DNA of 64,000 bases from Arenibacter palladensis (GTDB taxonomy: Bacteria; Bacteroidota; Bacteroidia; Flavobacteriales; Flavobacteriaceae), in contig NZ_FQUX01000005.1 in the NCBI RefSeq assembly GCF_900129275.1, positions 186,001 through 250,000 of the forward strand, given 5' to 3'. Each line of letters starts with the position of its first letter. Positions within the stretch are counted from its first letter, which is position 1. The position numbers and the translations under genes were made by a program. Positions 18,059 through 27,233 of the stretch are shown here, in pieces. The notes under the pieces were generated by a model that was given only the letters and a program-made list of their open reading frames with translations, did not search any database and was not told the DNA's origin.

Positions 18059-19102
18059 CTATTTCACAATGGTCCGAATATCGTCACCAACAGGATGGTT
18101 GGTCTTGAAGGTAAAACCCAATAATTTTGAAGCTGTTCCCGCTATTTGGTCTTGAAAAATTTCGACATTGTCACGAACTTCTCCTAGAGGTTCTATTCCC
18201 GGACCTAAGACCCCCAACCAAGTCTCATCACAATGTGGGGCTGCCGTTCCGTGATCGGTCCATTTTTGACCTATTCCCCTCCCATGATCAGGATATATCA
18301 TAATAGCCGTTTTATCCTTATAAAATGGATCATTTTGCAGGGTTGCCCACAAACTTTTTATCATGCCATCTATAAAATAGCCGGCATTTAAGTAATTATC
18401 GTAATCTCCAGAATGTCCGTAATTATCTGTATCTGCAAAATCTATGTGCACTACTTTTGGATGGTTGGCCTGAATATAGGCTTTGGTCATGGCAAAAGTT
18501 AGTGCATCCGGTCTACATTCCCCAAAGTATTCCGGTACCAGATGCTGTATTTCATTGGCCAGAATTTGGGCCTCGGATAAATTGGCTCCAAGTACATCCT
18601 CCCCTGGTAAATTAACCATCATACCATTGCGGTCCCTATTTAATATTCTGCCCAGGGCATCCCAAGAAGCAAATGTAACTACCTTATTGGCATATCCCTT
18701 TTGTCCATTGATAAATTCCAAAACATTAATATTGGGATTATTCGGAAAGGCATTGGAATTAATATTAGGATCGTAAAAACCACAAAGGGTCTCACTTCTT
18801 CCTGGATAGGAGAACCAATACTCATTTCTGAGACTTACCTTACTGCCAAGATCCCGGTTACCATAAACCTGGCCCCTTACTGCAATTGTCTCCCAAAAAA
18901 AAGGCATTAATTTCCTACGTCTCTCGGCTACCGTTGGCGCCCAATATTTATCATTCTTTAACAATAAAGAATCGGCACCACGAAAAACTTCCTGCCACCG
19001 TAGGCCATCCACGGATATTAAAATTAAATTTTCCACTTGGCTCTTTTGGGAAAAGCCGCATAAGGTTATAAGAAAGAAAATTAAAAAGAACCTATAATTC
19101 AT
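18059..19102 (-). CDS. Secreted alkaline-phosphatase-superfamily phosphoesterase
   Basis: Exported enzyme (signal peptide MNYRFFLIFFLITLCGFSQ). The fold is that of the alkaline phosphatase / nucleotide pyrophosphatase superfamily: NLILISVDGLRW carries the first metal-binding Asp, VVHIDFADTDNYGHSGD the second-site Asp/His, and MIYPDHGRG the Asp-His pair, with a late His in DHGTAAPHCDE. The likely nucleophile lies in YPGRSETLCGF (Ser or Thr), not settled here. 347 residues. It lies 15 bases after the LamG-EEP gene and ends the phosphonate operon. Probable role: releasing phosphate or a head group from an external phosphodiester or monoester. Confidence 0.75.
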   Translation of the reverse strand: MNYRFFLIFFLITLCGFSQKSQVENLILISVDGLRWQEVFRGADSLLLKNDKYWAPTVAERRRKLMPFFWETIAVRGQVYGNRDLGSKVSLRNEYWFSYPGRSETLCGFYDPNINSNAFPNNPNINVLEFINGQKGYANKVVTFASWDALGRILNRDRNGMMVNLPGEDVLGANLSEAQILANEIQHLVPEYFGECRPDALTFAMTKAYIQANHPKVVHIDFADTDNYGHSGDYDNYLNAGYFIDGMIKSLWATLQNDPFYKDKTAIMIYPDHGRGIGQKWTDHGTAAPHCDETWLGVLGPGIEPLGEVRDNVEIFQDQIAGTASKLLGFTFKTNHPVGDDIRTIVK

Positions 19103-19117
19103 CTTTTTTGCATGTAT

Positions 19118-20725
19118 TTATTTAATTTGAAAATCGGTTAAAACTGCAGCATGATCAGACGGGAACATGATGGGATGGTAATCAATGACCTTTGATTCTA
19201 TGGGGCTTAAACCCTTTCCTTTATAGTAGATATAATCAATTCTGTCCCTTAGACCATACTTATACGAAGAAGTAGCGGCCCTGGGGGTCCACGTAAATCC
19301 GGGGTCGAGCAAGGGATTAATGTGCAATTCGCGATAGCTGTCCATAAAACCTGCTTGGGTCATTTCCTTGCTCTCCGGCCATTCCACTATTTTACCATAA
19401 TGGATATCCTTTGTTTCTGCCGTCCAATCCAAATGGGACCCCATATTAAAATCGCCGACCATGATTACCGGAACTTCATCGGTATTTTTTAAATAGGGCG
19501 AAATTTCCTTTAGAATTTCCTTTATTTCCGTGTGGCGTGTCCCGGCTTCATCCGCTATTAATGCTTTTGGAGTTTTATTTTCTTTTATGATGCTATTGCT
19601 ATAATCGGGCAAATAATGCAGCCAAGTATCAAAAAATATCAATTCTTGGGAAGGACCAGTCATTAATTTTACCCCGCCAAAATTGAACGGCTTAAAGGCC
19701 CTAATGGTTTCTGCAATAGGATAGCGACTCATTATAGATAAGTTGGAGCTGATCAAGTAGAAATAATAGCCCAAAGAATCCGCTATTATTGCTCCAGATC
19801 CATAGGTTTCAACAAGGCCAACAAGGTCTGCGTTGGTAGCTTTTATAGTTTCAATGACTCTTTGCAATCCTACTTCCTTCCCATATCGATGCCCACCGTG
19901 CCAAATATTCCATGTCAACACCTTTAAGTGTCGGGCGTCCGAAGCTACTGCACTATTCTTTGAATTAGGGCGATATTGGGAGTACAACTTCGCAACGGTT
20001 TCAGCATCAATGACAGAATCCCATACCTTTATCTCATCAATAAAACCATTAAAGGCATTCCATTGGCCATTGGAACCGTATTCCCACTTCTCATCCGAAC
20101 CTCCTATTACCGTGGTGTACTGGGACTGCAAACCCTTTAGGTCCGGAGTGTTATAGATAGCGACATTAATTCCATCAAAATATATCCATGTTTCTTTTTT
20201 ATTCCGGTCTACGGTAAAAAGAATTTGATGCCATTCCCCGTCGTTAATTCTTTGTCTTTCGGCTGTGGGCACATAATCATACCTATTCTTGCCATCATTT
20301 AGAATTAAGGCCCATGCCCCATTTTCCCGGGAGTAAAGTTGCCAACCCTGTGTGGTGGGGTCTTCAGCAAGTTTATTCCCAATAATGGGGGTTCCCATTG
20401 CCGCATCAGCTAGTGTTTTTACCCATATTTGGACTGTGAAGTTGGCTATTTCGCCAAAATCTGGCAACTCCCCGTTTTCCATCTTAAGGGGTCTTCTTAA
20501 AGCTGCATTGGCGGACAGATCCAAAGCCTTCCCTAATAATCCCTCAGAAAATTGGGATTGCTGAAGGTCCATCATATAAGTTGCTTCATTTTTGGATATA
20601 TGCCTTTCTTCAAAGCCAAATTCGTCAAAATTCATGTAAAAAATGGGCTCCTGACCTTGGGCAAACTCCAATTTCAACATAAAAATTAGAGCCAAGACAA
20701 TTGTTATAGAATATTTTATCTCCAT
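19118..20725 (-). CDS. Secreted LamG + endonuclease/exonuclease/phosphatase-domain protein
   Basis: Two-domain exported protein. Signal peptide begins at 20725 (MEIKYSITIVLALIFML), which fixes the start; upstream in-frame Mets would place it internally. Residues about 30-235 form a LamG/concanavalin-like binding domain (FTVQIWVKTLADAAMG, GEWHQILFTVDR, FNGFIDEIKVWDSVIDAETVAKLY). Residues about 255-535 form a DNase I-like EEP domain with VLTWNIWHGGH, LVGLVETYG, VIMVGDFNMGSHLDWT, DRIDYIYY and PSDHAAVL, so all catalytic blocks are present. EEP enzymes include nucleases, inositol phosphatases and sphingomyelinases. In a phosphonate operon a phosphodiesterase acting on lipid- or glycan-bound aminoethylphosphonate is plausible. 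Exact substrate unknown. Confidence 0.8.
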   Translation of the reverse strand: MEIKYSITIVLALIFMLKLEFAQGQEPIFYMNFDEFGFEERHISKNEATYMMDLQQSQFSEGLLGKALDLSANAALRRPLKMENGELPDFGEIANFTVQIWVKTLADAAMGTPIIGNKLAEDPTTQGWQLYSRENGAWALILNDGKNRYDYVPTAERQRINDGEWHQILFTVDRNKKETWIYFDGINVAIYNTPDLKGLQSQYTTVIGGSDEKWEYGSNGQWNAFNGFIDEIKVWDSVIDAETVAKLYSQYRPNSKNSAVASDARHLKVLTWNIWHGGHRYGKEVGLQRVIETIKATNADLVGLVETYGSGAIIADSLGYYFYLISSNLSIMSRYPIAETIRAFKPFNFGGVKLMTGPSQELIFFDTWLHYLPDYSNSIIKENKTPKALIADEAGTRHTEIKEILKEISPYLKNTDEVPVIMVGDFNMGSHLDWTAETKDIHYGKIVEWPESKEMTQAGFMDSYRELHINPLLDPGFTWTPRAATSSYKYGLRDRIDYIYYKGKGLSPIESKVIDYHPIMFPSDHAAVLTDFQIK

Positions 20726-20846
20726 GTTGCATTGATGCAAAGTGGACCATATGCATCTAAAAATCCTATATGCATCATGGCATCTTTCTTTTCTATTTCC
20801 GAAAAAAAATATCCTAATATCGTTTCCAAACTTCCTTATCATGTTT

Positions 20847-21851
20847 TTACTTTTTGTGTTTAAAATCAACCTTTCTATCGCTAATGGATGCAGAAAGCCT
20901 AGGGGCATCGGGATGGCCTTTTTCCAATGGGGTAGGTTTTACAAACTGACTTTGCCTACCTTCAATTGAAATTTGACCAGAGGGGTCCAAGCTTATAAAG
21001 GCAAAAATGGAATCCTGGTACATGGCCATACTACCATGGGAACCATATCCTTCCCCTACATAAAAGTAGGAAGCACTGTTCATTTGGAAATAGTGAACAT
21101 TGTTTATATAACTATGGTCGTCTACATGATGGTGGCCACAGAAACAGGCAATTACTTTTTGATAGTCCGTTCTATTGTTGGCATCATCAATAACTTTTCT
21201 AACCGCAAACCTACTGGGAGAGGACCAACCATCCCAAATTTCGTCGAAGGCCTGATGGGAAATGATTATGGTCTGCCTATCCGTTTTTTCCAAATCCTCC
21301 CTTAGCCATTCGATTTGTTCCGGGTTTACCAAGCTTCTGTTCTGTTGATCAATATAAAAATTGGCATTGCCATAATCCTCATATCTCCCATCTTTCCGTA
21401 TATAATTTCCATCCATTACCACAAAGTGAAAGTCGCCCTTATCAAAGGAATAATAATTGCTCTCCATCCCAAAAAAATCCATGGCTTCCTTCTTGGTGAC
21501 CTTGTCCATATCATGGTTACCTAGCACATGATATTTTTCACCCTTATAAGTGTTCCAAAGATCCATACATTCCTGCGCTTCTTCCGTTGCAAAGCAAAAA
21601 TCCCCTCCTTGAATAATAAAATCCAATTTTCGGGAAGATGCCTCTTTTATAAAGACCTGCAAACGCTCAAGTCCGTCTGAACAAAAGCCATGATGGACAT
21701 CGGTTATAAAACCAATATTGACCTTGTTATTTTTAGTGATTTCACTTTTAGGTGAAAAGGCGTAAGCCCCAACATTACCCATTCCCATTGCCAAGGTTCC
21801 CAATCCCATCTTGGCCATAAACTTACGACGTCCTTTTTTTTGATCTTGCAT
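20847..21851 (-). CDS. Exported calcineurin-like metallophosphoesterase (Tat signal)
   Basis: Dinuclear-metal phosphoesterase. The N-terminus carries a twin-arginine signal (KKGRRKFMAKMGLGTLAMG). Metal-ligand motifs follow in order: IGFITDVHHG, FIIQGGDFCF, VLGNHDMDK, IIISHQAFDE and FCGHHHVDDHSY, the full calcineurin set. I start it at 21851; an earlier Met at 21878 would overlap the preceding gene. About 334 residues, exported folded with its metals. It lies 19 bases after the FAD oxidase. Substrate unknown; context suggests a phosphomonoester or phosphodiester from phosphonate-bearing or phospho-lipid material. Confidence 0.8.
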   Translation of the reverse strand: MQDQKKGRRKFMAKMGLGTLAMGMGNVGAYAFSPKSEITKNNKVNIGFITDVHHGFCSDGLERLQVFIKEASSRKLDFIIQGGDFCFATEEAQECMDLWNTYKGEKYHVLGNHDMDKVTKKEAMDFFGMESNYYSFDKGDFHFVVMDGNYIRKDGRYEDYGNANFYIDQQNRSLVNPEQIEWLREDLEKTDRQTIIISHQAFDEIWDGWSSPSRFAVRKVIDDANNRTDYQKVIACFCGHHHVDDHSYINNVHYFQMNSASYFYVGEGYGSHGSMAMYQDSIFAFISLDPSGQISIEGRQSQFVKPTPLEKGHPDAPRLSASISDRKVDFKHKK

Positions 21852-21870
21852 GATATTATCTCTTGATTGC

Positions 21871-23094
21871 TTAACCACTTACTTTATTAGATCTGGCAGC
21901 GGCACACCTGTTCAGCCATTCTTCCCCAAAGGGGTCTATTCTACCAAATCTAGAAATTTCAAATTCTGAAAAATCGAGGGGATTAGGCCTACCCGCTGCC
22001 ATTTCAGCAATTCCAAGCCCTACCCCGCCAGCAACGGAAATCCCTGCACCACAACACCCTGAAGCTACCAAAAAACCCTTTATACCCGGAACTGCCCCCA
22101 ATACCAATTGTGAGTCGGGCGTATATCCCGAAAATCCGGCCACATAATATTTAATCCCCATATCGTAAAAAGCAGGAAAAAAACGGGCCAGTCGCTCCCC
22201 ATTCTCAAAAAGATCCTCCATCCCTTCATCCGCGCTAAAAACGAAGTCGGTAATATCCTTGGGCACATCTTTTGGGGAAGCGACCAACGATTTCCCCTCG
22301 CGTATCCCAAACAGCAATCCCCCACCTTCAGGTCGGGCATAGGCTTGGGCGTCAGGCAAAAGGACCATGGGCGAATTTATGGGAAACAGATCGGAGCGTT
22401 CCGTTATCCAATACTGACTTCTCACCGGGGCCATAGGAAGGCCTACCCCCACCTGCCCAGCTAGCAGGGGTGCCCAAACTCCAGCCGCATCCACAACGCT
22501 CTCTGCAAGGATGTCCCCTTCACTAGTCTTTACACCCTTCACCGTACCAGCTTCATGTATTAAACCAACTACCTCTACCCCTTGGCGAATTTTAACTCCC
22601 CGGTTTCTGGCACATCTGGCAAAAAAAGTCCCCAACATATAAGGGTCACAATAGGCCTCGTTAGGAACGAACCCTATTTTCAAAGCTTCTTCCACTTCCA
22701 ACCAAGGTGCCTTTTCCTTGGCTTCTTCCTTATTGATATAATAGGCTTCCTGATCGTATTCCCTGGCAATATCCATTAACACTTCCAGATCCCTTACCTT
22801 GGCTTCACTTGCTGCCACATGCATCATACCTACCACCTTAAAATCCAAAGTTTCCCCTAGCTCCTCCTCCATTTTTTTGGCTACTTTAAAGGTCTCAATG
22901 GTCAGCGGTATATAGGAGCGCTTGGACCTCACCATGGTCATAAGTGCCGCTGCCCTGCTGGTAGCCGCGTTGTTAAGCTCATTGCGCTCCAAGAGCATTA
23001 CTTGTTTTCCTGGATTGTTCTTACTAAAATAATAGGCAATGGCACAACCAAATATGCCGCCTCCTACAATCACTAAATCCGTCTTTTTCATCAT
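21871..23094 (-). CDS. FAD-dependent amine oxidase/dehydrogenase (DAO family)
   Basis: Flavoprotein of the D-amino-acid oxidase/sarcosine dehydrogenase family. N-terminal dinucleotide-binding motif DLVIVGGGIFGCAIAYYFSK, then ERNELNNAATSRAAALM (FAD phosphate region), VVDAAGVWAPLLAGQVG, PVRSQYWITE and the C-terminal FAD block YYVAGFSGYTPDSQLVLG with ASGCCGAGISVAGGVG. Length 407. I start it at 23094; upstream codons to 23118 are hydrophilic. FAD oxidoreductases next to phnW (named PbfC/PbfD in other bacteria, from memory) oxidise N-alkylated aminoethylphosphonate. Located inside the phn operon, that is its most likely role, giving phosphonoacetaldehyde directly and bypassing PhnW. Confidence 0.8.
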   Translation of the reverse strand: MMKKTDLVIVGGGIFGCAIAYYFSKNNPGKQVMLLERNELNNAATSRAAALMTMVRSKRSYIPLTIETFKVAKKMEEELGETLDFKVVGMMHVAASEAKVRDLEVLMDIAREYDQEAYYINKEEAKEKAPWLEVEEALKIGFVPNEAYCDPYMLGTFFARCARNRGVKIRQGVEVVGLIHEAGTVKGVKTSEGDILAESVVDAAGVWAPLLAGQVGVGLPMAPVRSQYWITERSDLFPINSPMVLLPDAQAYARPEGGGLLFGIREGKSLVASPKDVPKDITDFVFSADEGMEDLFENGERLARFFPAFYDMGIKYYVAGFSGYTPDSQLVLGAVPGIKGFLVASGCCGAGISVAGGVGLGIAEMAAGRPNPLDFSEFEISRFGRIDPFGEEWLNRCAAARSNKVSG

Positions 23095-23149
23095 TGTTAC
23101 ATTATTTCCGAAGAGCAAAAAAACTAGGCACCTCCATTATAAGTACTCA

Positions 23150-24412
23150 TTAATCGGAACTCTGAAGGTTCCACTTTATGGCTGCCAATCCTCCTCCAAT
23201 GAACGACATGATAACAAAAAAGTAAAATAGATTGTCCCAGCCGTAATACTCGTTGATAGCCACTACAATAAAGCCTGAAAACATTTGTCCAACAGACCCC
23301 ATCCCATTAATAATGCCAGCGGCCATTGCCGCTCCCTTGGTACCCCCAACATCCATAGAACCGGCAGTACAAATCAGGGAATCCGGCCCATAAGTAGCAA
23401 TCCCTATCAGGGCAATGCTGATTATTGTAGCTATTTTTCCATAAGGAACCATATAGGGGTGAGCTAGGCAGGCAAGGCCCAATCCAATCATCATTATGGC
23501 AACAGTACTAAATCGATTGGATTTAAAGATCTTATCCGAACTGTAACCTGCCAGGATGACCCCGAAAAAGCCTATCAGCTCATATACCGAAGACATATAA
23601 CCTGCATCGCTAACATCATAGTGTAACGCCTTCTCCAAATAGACAGGCAACCAAAAGAGAAAGGCATATCTGGTCATTTTGAGGATCATATAACAACTGG
23701 AATAGATCCAGAGGGAACTATTCCTTAACAGCAATCCCAATATCTTTAGTTTCTCCGCCTTGGCCCCGCCTTCAAAATCATATTTATTTTCGACTATTTT
23801 AGGCAACCCAACATCTTGTGGGCTGTTCCTAGTGAACAAGAGATAGAGAATGGCGATCACAAAGAGAATAAGGGAGGGAAAAATAAAACCTCGTTTCCAA
23901 CCCAGCTCAGAAAGGAATTTCATATCAAAAGCCGCATAGGTAGCAAATATGGTAGCTAGAAAGCCCCCGGTAACATAACAGGTAGACCACCATGACATGA
24001 CTATTCCGCGCTCCGTTCTTCTGAACCAAGGGGTCATATTCTTAATTAATCCACTCCAACCCGTAGATTGACCATAACCATTTGCCGCTATCAGAAAAAC
24101 AATAACCCCGGCAGAAAATGTCATTCCTAGAAATAAATTTCCAATTGCCGCTAAAAATAGCCCAACTGTAACCACTTTTCTAGGGCCGAAGGTATCGGAC
24201 AAGTATCCATTTACAAATTGCCCAATAGTATACACCAGACTATAAACAAATATAATAGAGGCGTAGTCGGAATTGTCGAGTCCCAAATCGGTCTCCATGG
24301 AGCTCCAGGTAACCGACAAGTTCTTCCTACCAAAATAAAAGCCAGCGTAAGCGAGCCAAGTGAGGACAAATATTCTTCTCCTCCAATATTTTTGATCTGT
24401 GGTTAAATTCAT
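23150..24412 (-). CDS. MFS transporter of the organophosphate:phosphate antiporter type
   Basis: Twelve-helix inner-membrane transporter of the GlpT/UhpT/PgtP (OPA) family. The N-terminal block YWRRRIFVLTWLAYAGFYFGRKNLSV, followed by GQFVNGYLSDTFGPRKVV and NGYGQSTGWSGLIKNMTPWF, is the family pattern of a conserved basic region and substrate-channel segment. 420 residues. Such carriers exchange organophosphates, and in known cases phosphonates such as fosfomycin, for phosphate. In this operon it most plausibly imports aminoethylphosphonate or its N-methyl form while exporting the phosphate that PhnA releases. A 199-base leader with a hairpin precedes it. Confidence 0.85.
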   Translation of the reverse strand: MNLTTDQKYWRRRIFVLTWLAYAGFYFGRKNLSVTWSSMETDLGLDNSDYASIIFVYSLVYTIGQFVNGYLSDTFGPRKVVTVGLFLAAIGNLFLGMTFSAGVIVFLIAANGYGQSTGWSGLIKNMTPWFRRTERGIVMSWWSTCYVTGGFLATIFATYAAFDMKFLSELGWKRGFIFPSLILFVIAILYLLFTRNSPQDVGLPKIVENKYDFEGGAKAEKLKILGLLLRNSSLWIYSSCYMILKMTRYAFLFWLPVYLEKALHYDVSDAGYMSSVYELIGFFGVILAGYSSDKIFKSNRFSTVAIMMIGLGLACLAHPYMVPYGKIATIISIALIGIATYGPDSLICTAGSMDVGGTKGAAMAAGIINGMGSVGQMFSGFIVVAINEYYGWDNLFYFFVIMSFIGGGLAAIKWNLQSSD

Positions 24413-24478
24413 GTTTGGTATTGGTTAATTTATTTTAAATTTTAAATCACATGACTAAAAAATTGGTTTGAAGGGGCA

Positions 24479-24506
24479 CACCACCTGTACCTCTGTGCAG
24501 GTGGTG
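24479..24506. repeat. Perfect 9-base-arm hairpin between phnW and the transporter gene
   Basis: Arms CACCACCTG and CAGGTGGTG around a 10-base loop, in the 199-base gap after phnW. No T run follows on the minus strand, so it is not a classical terminator. It may be an mRNA stability or processing element or an operator that sets separate expression of the uptake half of the operon. Confidence 0.45.
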
Positions 24507-24611
24507 GCATTTAATTTATATTATGGAACATGTATTAATTTACCATTGCTTTTCGATTATAAACAAAAAGCAATAATCAACATAAAAGTCTTGTCTGCCA
24601 ATCGCTACAAA

Positions 24612-25724
24612 TCAATTTTCCAAAAACCCTATTTGAATAAGGTATTCCTTCAATACTTTTAAGAAATCTTCCATATCCCTATAATCGATCTGCCCTATGT
24701 TGGAAATCCTAAACGTATCATAATTATTAACCTTTCCTGGATAAATGGTAAAGCCCCTTTCAAAGAAAAAATCATGCATTTCGTCAAAATCATATTTCTC
24801 GTTCTTTGGCTCTATGATGGAAGTTATAATTTTAGAGTGATGTTCCCTGTCTATTAAATATTCCAATCCCATTTTTTCTATCCCGCTAAGTAGGGTTTCC
24901 CAGGATTTTGCATATCTGGCATATCGCTTCTCTACAGTTTCTTCCTTGGTTTCGATAATAGCCTGTTTCAGGGCATAAAAAGTTTGAACAGGAGGGGTAA
25001 ACCTAGTTTGATGCGTTTTTTCAAAATAAGCGTACTGGGCATATAAGTTTAGATAGAGGTTCCGCATTGGAATAGATTCTGTGGCCAATAATGCCTTTTT
25101 ATTACAAATAGCGAATCCTATTCCGGCCATTCCTTGTATGTTCTTGTTGGAGCTGGCCGCCAAATAATCAATATTCATGACCTTCATGTCCACTGGAATA
25201 GCCGCAAAACCGCTCATGGAGTCTACTATAAAACTAATATTGTAGGTTGCACATAATTTCCCAACCGCAGTAATATCATTTAACAAACCTGTAGTAGTTT
25301 CATGATGTATCATGGCCAAGTGCGTTAATCCCTTTTCTCCTTTTATTACCTCTTCAAGGGCTTTTAGATCAATTGGCTCTATGGAGGAGGATTCAAAAAC
25401 TACGGTATCCAATTTATAAATTTTCGTTATCTGGCACATGCGCTTTCCATAAGCACCATTATCTATGATAAGAATGTGTCCGTTTTCGGGCACAACGGAA
25501 CTCAATATGGCCTCTACCGTGGCCGTTCCTGAACCCCCGAACAAAACAGTGACATAATCCTTGGGATCTCCTACAAATTTGGTAATCTCAGTGGCACAAT
25601 ATTCCATAAGATCCCCAAACTCCTTCTCCCTAGGGCAGATATCGGTAACAACTTGGGCCAATTTTACAGAATCGGTGGTAGTTGCCGGACCGGGGTTGAG
25701 CAACACATTTCTTTTTATTTGCAT
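24612..25724 (-). CDS. phnW: 2-aminoethylphosphonate-pyruvate transaminase
   Basis: PLP enzyme that transfers the amino group of 2-aminoethylphosphonate to pyruvate, giving phosphonoacetaldehyde and alanine. N-terminal LLNPGPATTTDSVKLAQV and DICPREKEFGDLM are diagnostic of PhnW. GGSGTATVEAILSSVV binds the PLP phosphate, FIVDSMSGFAAIPVD holds the PLP-ring Asp, and AASSNKNIQGMAGIGFAIC contains the Schiff-base Lys. 370 residues. It lies 63 bases after the aldehyde dehydrogenase gene in the phnA-phnY-phnW order. Cytoplasmic. Confidence 0.95.
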   Translation of the reverse strand: MQIKRNVLLNPGPATTTDSVKLAQVVTDICPREKEFGDLMEYCATEITKFVGDPKDYVTVLFGGSGTATVEAILSSVVPENGHILIIDNGAYGKRMCQITKIYKLDTVVFESSSIEPIDLKALEEVIKGEKGLTHLAMIHHETTTGLLNDITAVGKLCATYNISFIVDSMSGFAAIPVDMKVMNIDYLAASSNKNIQGMAGIGFAICNKKALLATESIPMRNLYLNLYAQYAYFEKTHQTRFTPPVQTFYALKQAIIETKEETVEKRYARYAKSWETLLSGIEKMGLEYLIDREHHSKIITSIIEPKNEKYDFDEMHDFFFERGFTIYPGKVNNYDTFRISNIGQIDYRDMEDFLKVLKEYLIQIGFLEN

Positions 25725-25787
25725 TTCGTATTTGTCGATTAAGATTTTTGAATTACTTAAATTATTGTAAAAATTATAGCTACCTAC

Positions 25788-27215
25788 TTAGGCAATATCC
25801 CATGGCAGGGAATAGGTCTTGACATAGGTATAGCCTTTCATGGTCTCTATGACCCCTTCCTTGTACCCCAAGCCAGAATCCTTCACCCCTCCAAAGGGCG
25901 TCCATTCCAAACGGTAACTTGGCGCTTCGTTTACATTTACGGTACCAGTATCCAATTCGGTAATTACACGCTGAATGGATGGCCAGTGATTACTTACTAC
26001 GCCACCGGACAAACCATAAGGCGTGTCATTGGCAATGTCTATGGCCTCATCCAAAGTTTTAAACCTAATTATTGGGGCAACCGGACCAAAGGTCTCTTTT
26101 GCCACTACTTCGTGGGCATTTTGTACATGGTCCAAGACCGTTGGCGCATAAAGTGCACCATCGCGTTTATGACCGGCCAATAATACCGCTCCATTATCTA
26201 TGGCATCTTGGACACGCAATTGCATCTCCTTTGCGGATTCTTCGGTAATCACTGTACCCATGTCATTTTCCGCATCATATGGATCCCCATATTTTAAAGC
26301 TTCAACCCGGGCAGTTAATTTAGCGGCATAATCATCCGCTATACTCTCATGCACCAAAATCCTTCGGATGGCGGTACAACGCTGGGCCGAATTTTTAAAG
26401 GTTCCAGACATGGTTACCTCAACTGCCTCATCGATATCGGCATCTTCAAGAACCAACAATGCCGAACTACCTCCCAACTCCAAAACCAATTTTTTATATC
26501 CTGCTTTGGAGGCTATTATTTTGCCAACCTTGCTACCACCGGTAAAGGAAACCATGGTTATTTCCGGATGTATGGTCATCATTTCTGCAGTTGCCTGAAC
26601 ATCCGCCCCATTTATCACGTTCAACATATTTGGTGGCAACCCACAATCCAACGCCAATTGTGCAAAATAATAAGCCGATAAGGGAGTTTTTTCGGACGGC
26701 TTCAAAACCACGGTATTGTTGGTTGCGATAGCTGGTGCTATCTTATGCACCACCTGGTTCATAGGATGATTGAACGGGGTTATACAACTAATGAGCCCCA
26801 GGGGTACACGAGTAGTATAGATCCTTCTGGGCTTACCGTTTTTTGATACATCGCAAGGGAACACTTGGGAATCATCGTCCAAAGCCTTCATGGCCGAAAA
26901 TCTGAGTACATCGGAAACCCTACTGGCTTCATATCGGGTATCCTTTAAACAAAGTCCAGTCTCATCGGTAATCATTTTACTCACCTCATCGACCCGCTCT
27001 TCCAAGGCGTTCGCTATTTTGTTAAGTATATCGTAGCGTTCATATCTGGTAAGGTTAATTTTTGTATTCTTGGTATCCGTCAACACCTTGTCCAAGGTTT
27101 TGGTATCTATGGACGCTACCCTGCCCACCTGCTTTTTTGTGTATGGATTATAAATATCTATCCATTCCCCAGTTTTAACCTGTTTTCCATTAATTATACT
27201 TCCAAACTCGATCAT
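25788..27215 (-). CDS. phnY: Phosphonoacetaldehyde dehydrogenase
   Basis: NAD-dependent aldehyde dehydrogenase that oxidises phosphonoacetaldehyde to phosphonoacetate. ALDH superfamily blocks: ITPFNHPMNQVVHKIAPAIATNN, VVLKPSEKTPLSAYY, SFTGGSKVGKII, the catalytic Glu in LVLELGGSSALLVLED and the catalytic Cys in NSAQRCTAIRRILVH. The QRCTA-type active site and HPMNQVVHKI segment fit the PhnY/glyceraldehyde-3-phosphate-like subgroup. 475 residues. The functional call rests on position: 18 bases after phnA and 63 before phnW. Not to be confused with the alpha-ketoglutarate oxygenase also called PhnY*. Confidence 0.9.
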   Translation of the reverse strand: MIEFGSIINGKQVKTGEWIDIYNPYTKKQVGRVASIDTKTLDKVLTDTKNTKINLTRYERYDILNKIANALEERVDEVSKMITDETGLCLKDTRYEASRVSDVLRFSAMKALDDDSQVFPCDVSKNGKPRRIYTTRVPLGLISCITPFNHPMNQVVHKIAPAIATNNTVVLKPSEKTPLSAYYFAQLALDCGLPPNMLNVINGADVQATAEMMTIHPEITMVSFTGGSKVGKIIASKAGYKKLVLELGGSSALLVLEDADIDEAVEVTMSGTFKNSAQRCTAIRRILVHESIADDYAAKLTARVEALKYGDPYDAENDMGTVITEESAKEMQLRVQDAIDNGAVLLAGHKRDGALYAPTVLDHVQNAHEVVAKETFGPVAPIIRFKTLDEAIDIANDTPYGLSGGVVSNHWPSIQRVITELDTGTVNVNEAPSYRLEWTPFGGVKDSGLGYKEGVIETMKGYTYVKTYSLPWDIA

Positions 27216-27233
27216 AGTATTGTTTTAAATGGT

